Positions 15,454 through 24,009 of a DNA stretch of 39,853 nt are shown here, piece by piece. A program made the position numbers and the translations under genes. The notes beneath the pieces were generated by a model. That model was not told the DNA's origin. It was given only the letters and a program-made list of their open reading frames with translations, and made no database searches. Every line of letters starts with the position of its first letter. Within the stretch, counting starts at the first letter, position 1. The DNA comes from a virus. The stretch spans positions 1 through 39,853 of the IMG/VR virus record IMGVR_UViG_3300035701_000102; one strand, written 5' to 3'.

Positions 15454-17123
15454 TGCCATTCAATTTTAGTTACGCTGGCGGACTATTTACGATCCTTGGA
15501 AAGATTTTCAAGGCCCAGGAAGATGCCTTATCGGTAGTCGTCAGCGGCGGATCAATCGACACCGACATAACGGCAGTCCTGACGGCATTCGATGCACTGA
15601 ACGGTGGTGTTCCGACGCTAGATCAGCAGGTGTCCATACAGGGTCTTCGGGGTGCTATGCGAAGTTGGCAGAACACGAAGAGCCTACTGAGCGGACTTGA
15701 AGATGTGGCAAAAAAGTTTCTTATTCAGTTTATAAACGACTGGCATCCGCTGGCTGACAGGAACCTGGACACTGCCGTTGATTATCTGATTGCGATAATG
15801 AACGGCAGCGGCGGCGAATCATCCCCAGACGCCAGCGTTCTGCGATCTACTCCAACTATTGTCTTCACGCCGAGTGGCAGCATCGTTGGTGACGCGAAGA
15901 TTGACGGGACAATCCTTGACGGCGATGGAAGACCGCTTGAAATCGTTCTGGAGGAAGGCGCAGGAGTGTCAGTCGATGCCGCCTCTCAGCAACTTTTGTT
16001 CGCCGGGACGATAGCTTCTGGAGGGGTTATGGATTACGACTGGCCGCTGGGTTCCGGCATCCAGACCGGCCTTTCAACTGCATCGCTAGGCTCCAGCGGA
16101 TTATTAACTAACGGAGGATTCGATTCCGAAAGTTCAATCCAGTCAAGCCTGCCCGCCAGTTGGCTGCTCTCCGTGGGTGCTCCAGGGACGACTATCTTGA
16201 TGTCCACAGCGGAAGTGCAGACAGTCATCATAAGCGGTTCTCCAGCCAGCGGATCGTATGCGATCAAGTTCACAAATATACTTGGCTTCATCCAGCAAAC
16301 GATTCCTCTTACTTGGAATGCGACGGGGAGCGCTGTTCAGTCTGCGATCAATCTACTGTTCGGTCTGTCGAGTTGCACTGTAGTAACAACTGGCACAACG
16401 CCAAACTACACGCACACAATTACCTTTACCGGCGCTTTCCCCCCAGGCGACCAGACAATACTTAGTTCCGTGAACTCACTCAACACGGGCAGTATCGCAC
16501 ACGCGCAAGTCACTGCGGGGACTCCCGCATTCTATGGCCGATCATTGTCATTCGTGGGCGATGGTGCAACGGTGCATTCCATCTATCAGAAGATTACCCT
16601 TTCACCACGGACGGTCTACGCATTCCACTGCCGACTGCTTTTAAGCGCCGCACCGGCCGCTGGAGTGTTGAAGGTCGAACTGATGGACGGAGTTGGCGGA
16701 AGCGTTCTCACGGACGCGCACGGAAACTCAAACGTGATTACGGCCACATTGACTTCTGGAATTGCAACGGTTGGCAGTCCATTCACGCCGGTTACTGGAT
16801 TCTTCAGGATCAAAGACCCAGTGCCGGATGCGGTGTACATTCGCATTCGACTCAGCACGGCGCTCAGTAATGCCAAGACCCTGTATCTTGACGAAGCGAA
16901 GTTGTCCCAGGCGCAGCAGTTGTATCCTGGAGGCCCGTTCGTGGCCGCGTTCTACGGAAGGCTTGCCCACGCTGGCACAGATACATGGACAGCCACTACC
17001 ACAAACGATCGCGCCGGGGAGTTTAATGAGTGGTTCTACCGAAACGGCCTATTGCCAGCGGGCAAATACCTGCCGAGTAAGACATCTGGAAATACCATTG
17101 ACGACACGACGTTGATTGCTTAA
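15453..17123 (+). CDS. Tail/adhesin-type protein, CBM-like jelly roll with an inserted domain
   Basis: 556 residues; ATG overlaps the previous stop (TAATG). N-terminal 130 residues are helical (attachment-like). At residues about 217-240 LLTNGGFDSESS with a later PASWLL looks like the start of a CBM4/9-type jelly roll; the fold seems to resume after about 355 with GRSLSFVGDGA, IYQKITLSPRTVYAFHCRLL. In between (about 253-355) is a separate repeat-type unit: EVQTVIISGSPASGSYAIKF, WNATGSAVQSAINLL, HTITFTGAF, which I recognise as a stand-alone beta domain in large surface proteins. Likely a virion surface or host-binding component. Confidence 0.55.
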   Translation: MPFNFSYAGGLFTILGKIFKAQEDALSVVVSGGSIDTDITAVLTAFDALNGGVPTLDQQVSIQGLRGAMRSWQNTKSLLSGLEDVAKKFLIQFINDWHPLADRNLDTAVDYLIAIMNGSGGESSPDASVLRSTPTIVFTPSGSIVGDAKIDGTILDGDGRPLEIVLEEGAGVSVDAASQQLLFAGTIASGGVMDYDWPLGSGIQTGLSTASLGSSGLLTNGGFDSESSIQSSLPASWLLSVGAPGTTILMSTAEVQTVIISGSPASGSYAIKFTNILGFIQQTIPLTWNATGSAVQSAINLLFGLSSCTVVTTGTTPNYTHTITFTGAFPPGDQTILSSVNSLNTGSIAHAQVTAGTPAFYGRSLSFVGDGATVHSIYQKITLSPRTVYAFHCRLLLSAAPAAGVLKVELMDGVGGSVLTDAHGNSNVITATLTSGIATVGSPFTPVTGFFRIKDPVPDAVYIRIRLSTALSNAKTLYLDEAKLSQAQQLYPGGPFVAAFYGRLAHAGTDTWTATTTNDRAGEFNEWFYRNGLLPAGKYLPSKTSGNTIDDTTLIA

Positions 17124-17176
17124 CCCACTCCCGCTACAATGCGGGGCAACCGTTTCCCTTTTTACAGGATTCGACC

Positions 17177-17401
17177 ATGAGTTTCTTTAGCGACCAGCTT
17201 ACGGCGGCCCTGCTCAGCGCCACGACAACGGACTCCGTGCGGAGCGATCTGTCGAGTGCCTTCACGACGTTTCGGGCGTCACTAAGCACTGCCATCGTCA
17301 CCAATCACGGACGCAGCGCGACGAGCGCCGAAGTGATTGACATTCTGGACTCGAAATTGATCGACCTGGCGCGCAGCATTGGGATAATGCTGCATAACTA
17401 A
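17177..17401 (+). CDS. Small virion-associated hypothetical protein
   Basis: 74 residues, helical, Ser/Thr/Ala-rich; ATG preceded by ttacaggattcgacc. No family recognised. A small hairpin (cccgc at 17130-17134, gcggg at 17141-17145) lies in the 53-base gap upstream but lacks a directly attached T-run. Confidence 0.5.
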   Translation: MSFFSDQLTAALLSATTTDSVRSDLSSAFTTFRASLSTAIVTNHGRSATSAEVIDILDSKLIDLARSIGIMLHN

Positions 17402-17404
17402 CCC

Positions 17405-17935
17405 ATGACACAGCGGCCAACGAGCGGAACGGCCGATCAAATCGTTTCGGCCATCGTCAAGCGGCTTATTTCGCAGTTCCCTGAGTTCAATGAAGCCACG
17501 TGCTTCGTTTCGGATTCACCGGAACCGATTCAAGTTCCGCGTGGCAGCGTATTCTGCACCGTATCGCCTGGAGAGGGTACATTCCCAGAAGAGTTTCAGT
17601 CTGGTGGTGGAGTTGAGACGCTAACGGAGCATTTCGGCGTCACCATCACCCCTTACGTGCTGACGCGCGCCGGGGTCATGGATGAAACCAGGGATGCGCT
17701 GCTCCATCCTGAGCGCGGCGTCCTGACGCGATACAAGCTGCGGATACTTAGGGCAATGCTTTACGAATGGACGCCCCAGCAGGGAGACTCAATTTTCTTC
17801 CTGCGCAATTCCACGCTGGTTGCCGTTTCGTCCAGTCGCGGCAGATACTGGGGAGGCGAAAGCGAACTGTACGCTACGCTCTCCCTGGAGTTCCGAGCCG
17901 ACTTCGACTGGGAGTTAATCGAGCAACTTCCATGA
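17405..17935 (+). CDS. Tail completion/terminator-like protein
   Basis: 176 residues beginning three bases after the preceding stop. Sequence features (SVFCTVSPGEGTF, LTEHFGVTITPYV, late ATLSLEFRADFDWELI) fit small alpha/beta tail terminator or completion proteins, but no family is certain. It is out of the usual place (normally before the tail tube). Confidence 0.4.
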   Translation: MTQRPTSGTADQIVSAIVKRLISQFPEFNEATCFVSDSPEPIQVPRGSVFCTVSPGEGTFPEEFQSGGGVETLTEHFGVTITPYVLTRAGVMDETRDALLHPERGVLTRYKLRILRAMLYEWTPQQGDSIFFLRNSTLVAVSSSRGRYWGGESELYATLSLEFRADFDWELIEQLP

Positions 17936-18936
17936 GAATCCTGATTGTCGTTGACACGATCAACTGGTGCTTCGCTGCTCGCGCGTCCGCGCTTCAGAAG
18001 TACGCCCCAGGGGACATGGAAATCGACATCGTGCCGTACTCACTCGATGGCAATACGACGCCGCTGGAGTGCATGGCCCCGTGGCATCGGTACGATGTTA
18101 TTTTCTGTCTTCCCACAGTGAAGGTCGTGCCGATTACATCCTTCCTGCGCGAATCGAACATTTCCGTTCCGGTGATTGCCAGCCACAACAGCGGAGTTGG
18201 GCGGCGAAAGGAAATGCTCCTGGAGTCGATATTGGCGGCAGATTACACGGTCATCAACAACTACGCTGCTTGGATCAGCGCCAAAGGAACGATGCCGAAA
18301 TCCAGATTTCGCGCCTGCAACATTTCCAATGGAGTTGATCTGACGATATTCAATGTGAAGACGGATGGAGACTCCCGGCCAGAGCGAGTTCTGTGGACGG
18401 CATCGCACAGTAAGGCGCACGATGTCCACGACATAAAGGGATACGAAACGCTGCTAAGTCCGCTGGCGATGATTGCTTCCGAACACAATATCCAATGCGA
18501 CTACAAAATCTGTCTTCCTCACCAATCGCTGAATCAGCATGAAATGGCGCTGTGGTACAACACCGGACGATACGTTGCCTGCGCATCGACCAGCGAAGGA
18601 ACGCCAAACTACCTACTAGAAGCAGTCGCCTGCGGGTGCGTTCCGGTGACGGTTCCGGTGGGGAATGTGCCTGAGTTTCTTTCCCACGGAGTCAGCGCAT
18701 CCATCTTCCATGAGCGAAATACGGGCGAAGCATGGAACGCCCTGAAGTATGCCAGGGACAATTTCAACATGCTCCAGGAAGGCGCTTTGGAGTCGATCAA
18801 ATCGTGGGACTGGAGCATACGCTCCAAGTTCTTTTACGATCTGTTCCGCTCCATTGCGGCTGGAGTCAGCCCAGAACCGTTCTCGTATATGGAGAGGGAT
18901 AGGTGGGAATATCATTCGCTGGCCACGACACTGTAA
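17932..18936 (+). CDS. GT4-like glycosyltransferase
   Basis: 334 residues from the ATG at 17932, overlapping the preceding stop as ATGA. GT-B type layout: N-terminal Rossmann strand MRILIVVDT, an inter-domain NISNGVD, and the C-terminal EX7E signature with E222 and E230 in EGTPNYLLEAVACGCVPV followed by GNVPEFL. This is the nucleotide-sugar binding motif of GT4-family retaining transferases. Acceptor unknown. Being embedded in the tail operon, it could glycosylate a tail protein or alter a host glycan. It overlaps the next gene by 34 bases. Confidence 0.85.
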   Translation: MRILIVVDTINWCFAARASALQKYAPGDMEIDIVPYSLDGNTTPLECMAPWHRYDVIFCLPTVKVVPITSFLRESNISVPVIASHNSGVGRRKEMLLESILAADYTVINNYAAWISAKGTMPKSRFRACNISNGVDLTIFNVKTDGDSRPERVLWTASHSKAHDVHDIKGYETLLSPLAMIASEHNIQCDYKICLPHQSLNQHEMALWYNTGRYVACASTSEGTPNYLLEAVACGCVPVTVPVGNVPEFLSHGVSASIFHERNTGEAWNALKYARDNFNMLQEGALESIKSWDWSIRSKFFYDLFRSIAAGVSPEPFSYMERDRWEYHSLATTL

Positions 18937-20471
18937 TCGAGTCTGGGACGCTTCAGGCTCTATGGGAAGAGTTGCTTCCCTTGGACTTCCACTCCGATCA
19001 AGCGCCGTTGCTGGCCGCCAATCCTTCAGCTTATCCGTGGCCGCCGTTCAAGCACCTGACTTTCAATGAACTCTACTGGCCATGCACCGGCGCGTGCCGC
19101 TGGGCGCGATGCTACTTGCTGGCGACTGCGGACGTTGCTTCGGCAATTATCAAGGACGGTCCAAGTGAGTCAGTGACGGGGAAAGGCCTAGTAATTGAAG
19201 AGCCTATTAGCAAAAACAAAATCACTGTCACTATGTTTGCGCTGCCGCCAAGGCCGATCAGCGCGTACCTTCCTGGAAAGTCCACAACGCCAGCGGCGCA
19301 GCATCTATGGGTCATTCCGTTGGTTGACCGTCGCTACTGGTGGCAGTATCGCAGCACTAACGAAATGACTGCCATCGTTCAGGGAACAACCACCTGGACG
19401 GACCTGTTTGAAACGATAAGGATACAGCTTGGACTGCCAACTCTCAACGTAGATTCTGTCAGTTCCGACTACCTGTACCCCGACACGGAAACACTGACTC
19501 GATTTCAGCACTCATCGGCCGCGCTACTTGACGCAGCCGCCTCCAGCGTGGGAATGAGAGTAGTTGTCGATATTACAGGAATCACAAGGATTTGTGGGCC
19601 TGCTACTGGGTCAATCGAGTACCTTGTGAACCAAAACTCCACCAGCTATACGATGGGTGGTGGTGGCCCGTACAACCTTCAAAACATCGGTGGACTTCCG
19701 CAGCAACTGGCGTGTTCCGTTCCGTCTGAAGTGAATGTGGCATTCAGGCGAAGGGATTCCTCTACACGCAAAGTTGTCGGCATCAAGTCGTACACCAAAT
19801 CTCCAGCGGCCGGTCTGTTCAGCGCCGGGCAACTCATTGCGCAAGACACTAGGGGGCCGAGAAAATATATTCGATCCGCTTGCTACGCCGATGGCCTCAG
19901 TGGAACACCGGCCAACGACACGAAACTCACCGCCCTGGCCGCAAAGATTTCCACCGACTACTACGCATCGCTTGCGTACTGGTATGACTTCAACATCAAC
20001 GGACTTGCTCAATGGAGTCCGTGTTTTCACGACGATTACATAACCTACTCAATCGGTTCGTTACGCCGAAGGCACTTTGGGATTGGCCAATACGCTGCCA
20101 CAACGCGCGTGCGGTCGCTCCCAGAGAACTTCTACCCAGAAGATCAGTTTCAGCAAGACAGCTTCCCAATTCTAGAGCCAGCGTCCCCGTATGATAACCC
20201 AGGCGACGGGCAGTATCCGCCAACTGTCTCTGGGAGCGCGATATTTAATGTTGGAAAAACGAGTGGCGTGGTCACGGCGCGGAATGGCAGCACGAACAGC
20301 GGATACGGAAGCGTGATTGTCTGGAAAACGGACGGATCACACGCAATGACAGCATCTTCCACGACTGTCACTGTCGAAAACACTTTCGCTGAAGCAATAC
20401 CCGACGGCAAGTTCGTGCAAATTGCGGTGGACACTTACGGGAAGTGGTGGATCGTTTCAGCGGAGTGCTAG
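18903..20471 (+). CDS. Baseplate/tail hub-like protein
   Basis: 522 residues from a GTG at 18903 with ggagagggatag just upstream. Beta-rich middle (LWVIPLVDRRYWWQYR, ATSVTTWTDLFETIRIQLGLP pattern, MRVVVDITGITRICGP) resembles tail hub proteins, and the C-terminal 70 residues form a beta unit (KTSGVVTARNGS, TTVTVENTF) seen at the end of phage structural proteins. Function rests on position and fold impression only. Confidence 0.5.
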   Translation: MGISFAGHDTVIESGTLQALWEELLPLDFHSDQAPLLAANPSAYPWPPFKHLTFNELYWPCTGACRWARCYLLATADVASAIIKDGPSESVTGKGLVIEEPISKNKITVTMFALPPRPISAYLPGKSTTPAAQHLWVIPLVDRRYWWQYRSTNEMTAIVQGTTTWTDLFETIRIQLGLPTLNVDSVSSDYLYPDTETLTRFQHSSAALLDAAASSVGMRVVVDITGITRICGPATGSIEYLVNQNSTSYTMGGGGPYNLQNIGGLPQQLACSVPSEVNVAFRRRDSSTRKVVGIKSYTKSPAAGLFSAGQLIAQDTRGPRKYIRSACYADGLSGTPANDTKLTALAAKISTDYYASLAYWYDFNINGLAQWSPCFHDDYITYSIGSLRRRHFGIGQYAATTRVRSLPENFYPEDQFQQDSFPILEPASPYDNPGDGQYPPTVSGSAIFNVGKTSGVVTARNGSTNSGYGSVIVWKTDGSHAMTASSTTVTVENTFAEAIPDGKFVQIAVDTYGKWWIVSAEC

Positions 20472-20474
20472 TCT

Positions 20475-21857
20475 ATGTGCATGAGGAAGTTTTCTCCACA
20501 GAAGCGCTGCCCCTGTGCGTACTATCGCATGGATCAGTCAACTGGCGCAACTGAGACTGATTTAGTGCAAGGACTGGATTTAGCTAGTGTGGGGTCAATG
20601 ACCAGTGGAACTGGATATGTTGGCGCTTCGCCAAAATCCAGACTAATTACGGCCGCGCAAAGTCCAAGTACCACTTGGTTGAAACGCGCGAATGCGGAGC
20701 GTTGCCCATTCTCAATTCAGCTTGGCGGCACAGTTTCCGGTTGGTTTCGCTACAACGCCACTGTTGGCACTCCTGCTGGTCCTACCATGGCTGGTCAATA
20801 TGGTGTCAGGAAGACTTCTGACAATATCAGTGGAGCCGACACCAATTTGGAATGGAACCTTTCCCCTTATGACCCCAGCCCTTCGGTAGCCACCTACACC
20901 GGCGCGGGTGTTGCGGCTAGAGTGCCAACGTCAAATTGGTCTACTTCTGGGACCGATAACTTTCTGACTATTACTGCGGGTGAATTACTCCCGGCAGGTA
21001 TCCTCCCGCCTGATGCGAGCGGGAGAGCCTGCGACCACGTTGTAGGTAGTGGTTGGTACGGCACGAACTATTATGAGTTAATCATGGTAGACGATCCGTA
21101 CACCACAGATAATAATTATTGGGCTAACGCTTCGACTGCTGCTGGTAATCGAGTGTTTCGGAGTGTGAATGGTCATTTAGCTGTAGTGACTTCTGCTGGT
21201 GAGAATGATTTTCTTTATGGCTTAGTCCCCCCGCCCGGTCATTCAGTGTTTGAGGGTGCTTGGTTGGGAGGGAAAGCCAGTGGATATACGCCCGCCGCTG
21301 GCGGGAATTGGCAGGTAGGACCGGGAGCGCCCGTCGCATTTACTTACACGAATTGGGGTGGCGGTGAGCCAAACAATGCTGGCTATGCGTATATGAACAT
21401 GGGCACTGATGATGGCATTGGTATTCCGGTAAAGACATGGGCTGACGCCGTAAGTCCCGGTGTACCCACCATTCACTTTCCGCCAAGCCAACCTTACGGC
21501 GACCCCGTGACAGGGTATTTTGTTGAGTATGAGAATCCGTCAACGTACACATTGCCTAAGTCTGGGCATGATAACTGGATTTTTGCAGCGTTGCGTGTAA
21601 GGCCCGATGGCAGCCTGATGACGCTAACGATGGGATTGGCTGACGGTGCTATTAAGCATAAGTCAACCAACCCGCTTTATCCTGGTGGGTTGTCAGTGAG
21701 AAGTCATCAAGCCAGTAACTTGATATATTTTGAGGGTGAATACGCCTTTCCCAATTTCGATTATTTGTTCGATGAGTGGGGATTTAATTGCTGCTACTTA
21801 TCAGATGCAGATGTTGAATGGATTTTCAACAGCGGTTCAGGGCGGCAGGTCAAGTAG
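20475..21857 (+). CDS. Receptor-binding protein candidate: LamG-like fold with inserted C-type lectin domain
   Basis: 460 residues; ATG nine bases after ggag. N-terminal 150 residues and the part after about 358 (HDNWIFAALRVRPDGSLMTL) together look like one concanavalin/LamG jelly roll. Between them, residues about 198-353 read as a C-type lectin fold: GHLAVVTSAGENDFLYGL, AWLGG, YTNWGGGEPNN, a WAD and a final GYFVEYE. C-type lectin folds bind receptors in several phages. The gene is visibly richer in A/T codons than its neighbours from about 20840 on, suggesting separate origin. No reverse transcriptase or template repeat is in the window, so diversity generation is not supported here. Confidence 0.65.
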   Translation: MCMRKFSPQKRCPCAYYRMDQSTGATETDLVQGLDLASVGSMTSGTGYVGASPKSRLITAAQSPSTTWLKRANAERCPFSIQLGGTVSGWFRYNATVGTPAGPTMAGQYGVRKTSDNISGADTNLEWNLSPYDPSPSVATYTGAGVAARVPTSNWSTSGTDNFLTITAGELLPAGILPPDASGRACDHVVGSGWYGTNYYELIMVDDPYTTDNNYWANASTAAGNRVFRSVNGHLAVVTSAGENDFLYGLVPPPGHSVFEGAWLGGKASGYTPAAGGNWQVGPGAPVAFTYTNWGGGEPNNAGYAYMNMGTDDGIGIPVKTWADAVSPGVPTIHFPPSQPYGDPVTGYFVEYENPSTYTLPKSGHDNWIFAALRVRPDGSLMTLTMGLADGAIKHKSTNPLYPGGLSVRSHQASNLIYFEGEYAFPNFDYLFDEWGFNCCYLSDADVEWIFNSGSGRQVK

Positions 21858-22839
21858 ACCGACTCGCTGCGCGGTCATAAGCGCCGTCAAGGATATGCGC
21901 GACGCGCTGCGCGGAGACTCCCTTTTGGTATTCGGCCGCTAATTGATCGGCAAAATCCCTCTTCGCGGGAAGGCGATACTTCCACGTTTCTTGTGATGTG
22001 GCTACGACCTGCGCAAGATCGGAAAAGTCGTGATTGCACCACAGGACACCCATTGAATCAAAAACCCTGTCGGCCGTTTCCACCCACGGACTATTCGGCT
22101 TGATTAGGTCGCACCCAGCTAGCAGCGCTTCGTAGTCGCGGTAGCAGACTTCTCCATACCCCCACGGGGAGACGACGCACCTGGAGTACCGGACTAGGTT
22201 GGTGTAGTTGGCCGCTGGGATATTCCTCCCGGCGCTGGCCATCCCACCTGGGATAGCCTTGACTGCATCGCAGGCGGCCTGCCTGTGGGCCTGGATTTCA
22301 GCCACCCCGTATTCGACGGTCCCGGCAAAGAACGCCTCCACCGGCCGCTCAGAGGCCCATTCCAGGTACGCTGGCATCTGGCTGACTACCGGACGGTAGC
22401 ACGCATAAGAGAACGCCAATTTGATCTTACGCTGCGCACCCTCACTGACTGGCGTGGGCCGACCAGCGTGGGCGGCCGGATTCATTTCCGCCACGTGCCG
22501 CCGATCCCCGTAGATGCAGTGGTCCGATGCGTTCTTGAATGACCACCCCTTCATCACTGCCAGCACGTTCGGATGTTCGATGCTTCGGCGCGTAGCACCC
22601 GTAAGCTGGCATCCGTCAAGTCGCTCCAGCAATACCATCGGCCGGTCAAGCATCGGCTGAACGAGCGCGTCCGTCTGCGCGATCAGCATGTCCACCTTTT
22701 TGTCGCTGGCGACGAAATCCTGCCAGCTTGTGGTGAACTCAATGAACCACCCGCATCGCTCCATGTCTCGGATCAAGCTAATAAACGCTTCGGCCTGGGA
22801 CTCCCCCTTTTTGTCGTAAACGAAAATTGCGCTTCGCAT
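21850..22839 (-). CDS. Exostosin/GT47-like glycosyltransferase
   Basis: 329 residues from the ATG at 22839, overlapping the previous stop as TAATG and preceded by gggagaacaac. N-terminal AIFVYDKKGESQAEAF, a central LAFSYACYRP, then FFAGTVEYG, and the diagnostic late block RCVVSPWGYGEVCYRDYEALLAGCDLI that resembles exostosin-type and related bacterial transferases. Last gene of the minus-strand operon, and convergent with the lectin gene by 8 bases. Acceptor unknown. Confidence 0.65.
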   Translation of the reverse strand: MRSAIFVYDKKGESQAEAFISLIRDMERCGWFIEFTTSWQDFVASDKKVDMLIAQTDALVQPMLDRPMVLLERLDGCQLTGATRRSIEHPNVLAVMKGWSFKNASDHCIYGDRRHVAEMNPAAHAGRPTPVSEGAQRKIKLAFSYACYRPVVSQMPAYLEWASERPVEAFFAGTVEYGVAEIQAHRQAACDAVKAIPGGMASAGRNIPAANYTNLVRYSRCVVSPWGYGEVCYRDYEALLAGCDLIKPNSPWVETADRVFDSMGVLWCNHDFSDLAQVVATSQETWKYRLPAKRDFADQLAAEYQKGVSAQRVAHILDGAYDRAASRST

Positions 22840-23045
22840 TAGTTGTTCTCCCACGGCATGGACGAACCAGCGTCACCATCGTCATCTATTTCCACTGACC
22901 GAATGTAGGATGCGGCAAGCTGCATCCAGACGCGCTGAGCAGTTGGGATTAGGCTCCAGCACAACATGCACACAAGAATGTCGTCTTCTAGCAGAATGGC
23001 TTCGCCATCGACCTTACCGCACGAACAGCAGGCTCTGGCCGTCAT
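22839..23045 (-). CDS. Small zinc-ribbon protein
   Basis: 68 residues. Two CxxC knuckles (CCSCGK near residue 6 and CMLCW near 27), with an acidic tail. Probably a zinc-binding ribbon; role unknown. Overlaps the next gene by one base, two bases after the methyltransferase gene. Confidence 0.6.
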   Translation of the reverse strand: MTARACCSCGKVDGEAILLEDDILVCMLCWSLIPTAQRVWMQLAASYIRSVEIDDDGDAGSSMPWENN

Positions 23046-23046
23046 A

Positions 23047-23634
23047 CTAAATAGACCATTGTATTACATTGTCGATTGACCACATCTTTCCTGGCCACTT
23101 CCAGAGCGATGTGTTGCAAACCCAGTCGGTTTCCTTTCCGTGATTGACATGGAAGTTAATCCGCCCGCCATCGTTCAGTCTCGGCAGTAAGTCGTCAAGC
23201 AGACCCTGGTATTCATCTTGAGTCCACCAGTGCTTGCCGTGGCAAAGATTCAGGCCCATCGCCGTTACTAGGTCGATGCGCCCAACGTCTGGCAGCGGAA
23301 CGCCTGGAGTGATTTCATTCCAGATGATCCGCAGATTGGGGAACATCCCCCTGAACCGGTCGATTACTTGGTCGTGGGCATTTAAGCCAACGGTTTCGTG
23401 GCCCGCGTGCTGCGCGGCGGTGATAAAGTATCCAGGGCCGCATCCAAGATCGAGAATCGACAGAGGCGCGATGTCGTATAGGCCAAGGCGCTGACAGTGC
23501 GCAATGGCATCACGCGCGAAGCGTGTTGGTTCGTCTGTAAACTTGTAGAGCGTCGATTTTGGGTCACACAGCGCGCGTATCTTTTCGATCTTGTGCGCTG
23601 GCATCGCCTCCAGGAGCCGGGCCAGATAATCCAA
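23047..23634 (-). CDS. Class I SAM-dependent methyltransferase
   Basis: 195 residues from a TTG at 23634, with an in-frame stop two codons upstream and an aaggatga ribosome site; an ATG at 23604 is a weaker alternative. Motif I is complete (ILDLGCGPGYFITAAQHAGHE), followed by VGLNAHD and RIDLVTAMG. A final His/Trp-rich part is unusual. Substrate unknown; the operon partner glycosyltransferase suggests a sugar, but DNA or protein is possible. Confidence 0.75.
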   Translation of the reverse strand: MDYLARLLEAMPAHKIEKIRALCDPKSTLYKFTDEPTRFARDAIAHCQRLGLYDIAPLSILDLGCGPGYFITAAQHAGHETVGLNAHDQVIDRFRGMFPNLRIIWNEITPGVPLPDVGRIDLVTAMGLNLCHGKHWWTQDEYQGLLDDLLPRLNDGGRINFHVNHGKETDWVCNTSLWKWPGKMWSIDNVIQWSI

Positions 23635-23646
23635 GCGTCATCATCC

Positions 23647-24009
23647 TTACTCCCCGCAAGGCTTTTCAGGACGCAACCAGAGAACCTTTTCGCCATCCAG
23701 GGCGATCTTGTCTCCAGGCAGGAAACCCGCTGGAATCTTTTCTCCCCTTCGGCCGCCAAGTTTCTCGACAACATCATACTTAACAGGATCATCCGGCAAC
23801 ATGACCCTGCCGCCAGACAGTCCATGCTTCACATCCCTGATTCCTGGGTGTGCTATCATCGCGTGGTTGCGCCTGCGCACTTCCTCTGGCATAGGCGGCT
23901 TAACCATGCCGTGGCCGTTTGGGCAGACGCTGCCCGATTCACTTGCCATCAGTGGCGAGCCGCATTCAGTACACGACCATCCTTTTTCGCTTTCGGCAAC
24001 GGTACTCAT
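23647..24009 (-). CDS. Zinc-ribbon protein
   Basis: 120 residues; ATG overlaps the upstream stop (ATGA). Two-knuckle zinc ribbon near the start (CTECGSPL, then CPNGHG), with a basic middle and a beta-rich C-terminal part. Such ribbons are typical of small nucleic-acid binding proteins. Lies between nuclease and methyltransferase in the recombination operon. Confidence 0.65.
   Translation of the reverse strand: MSTVAESEKGWSCTECGSPLMASESGSVCPNGHGMVKPPMPEEVRRRNHAMIAHPGIRDVKHGLSGGRVMLPDDPVKYDVVEKLGGRRGEKIPAGFLPGDKIALDGEKVLWLRPEKPCGE

Noticed and set aside
17130-17145. Terminator hairpin between tail genes
   Set aside because: Only five base pairs and no T-run directly attached.
20475-21857. Diversity-generating retroelement around the C-type lectin protein
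   Set aside because: No reverse transcriptase and no template/variable repeat pair are visible in the window.
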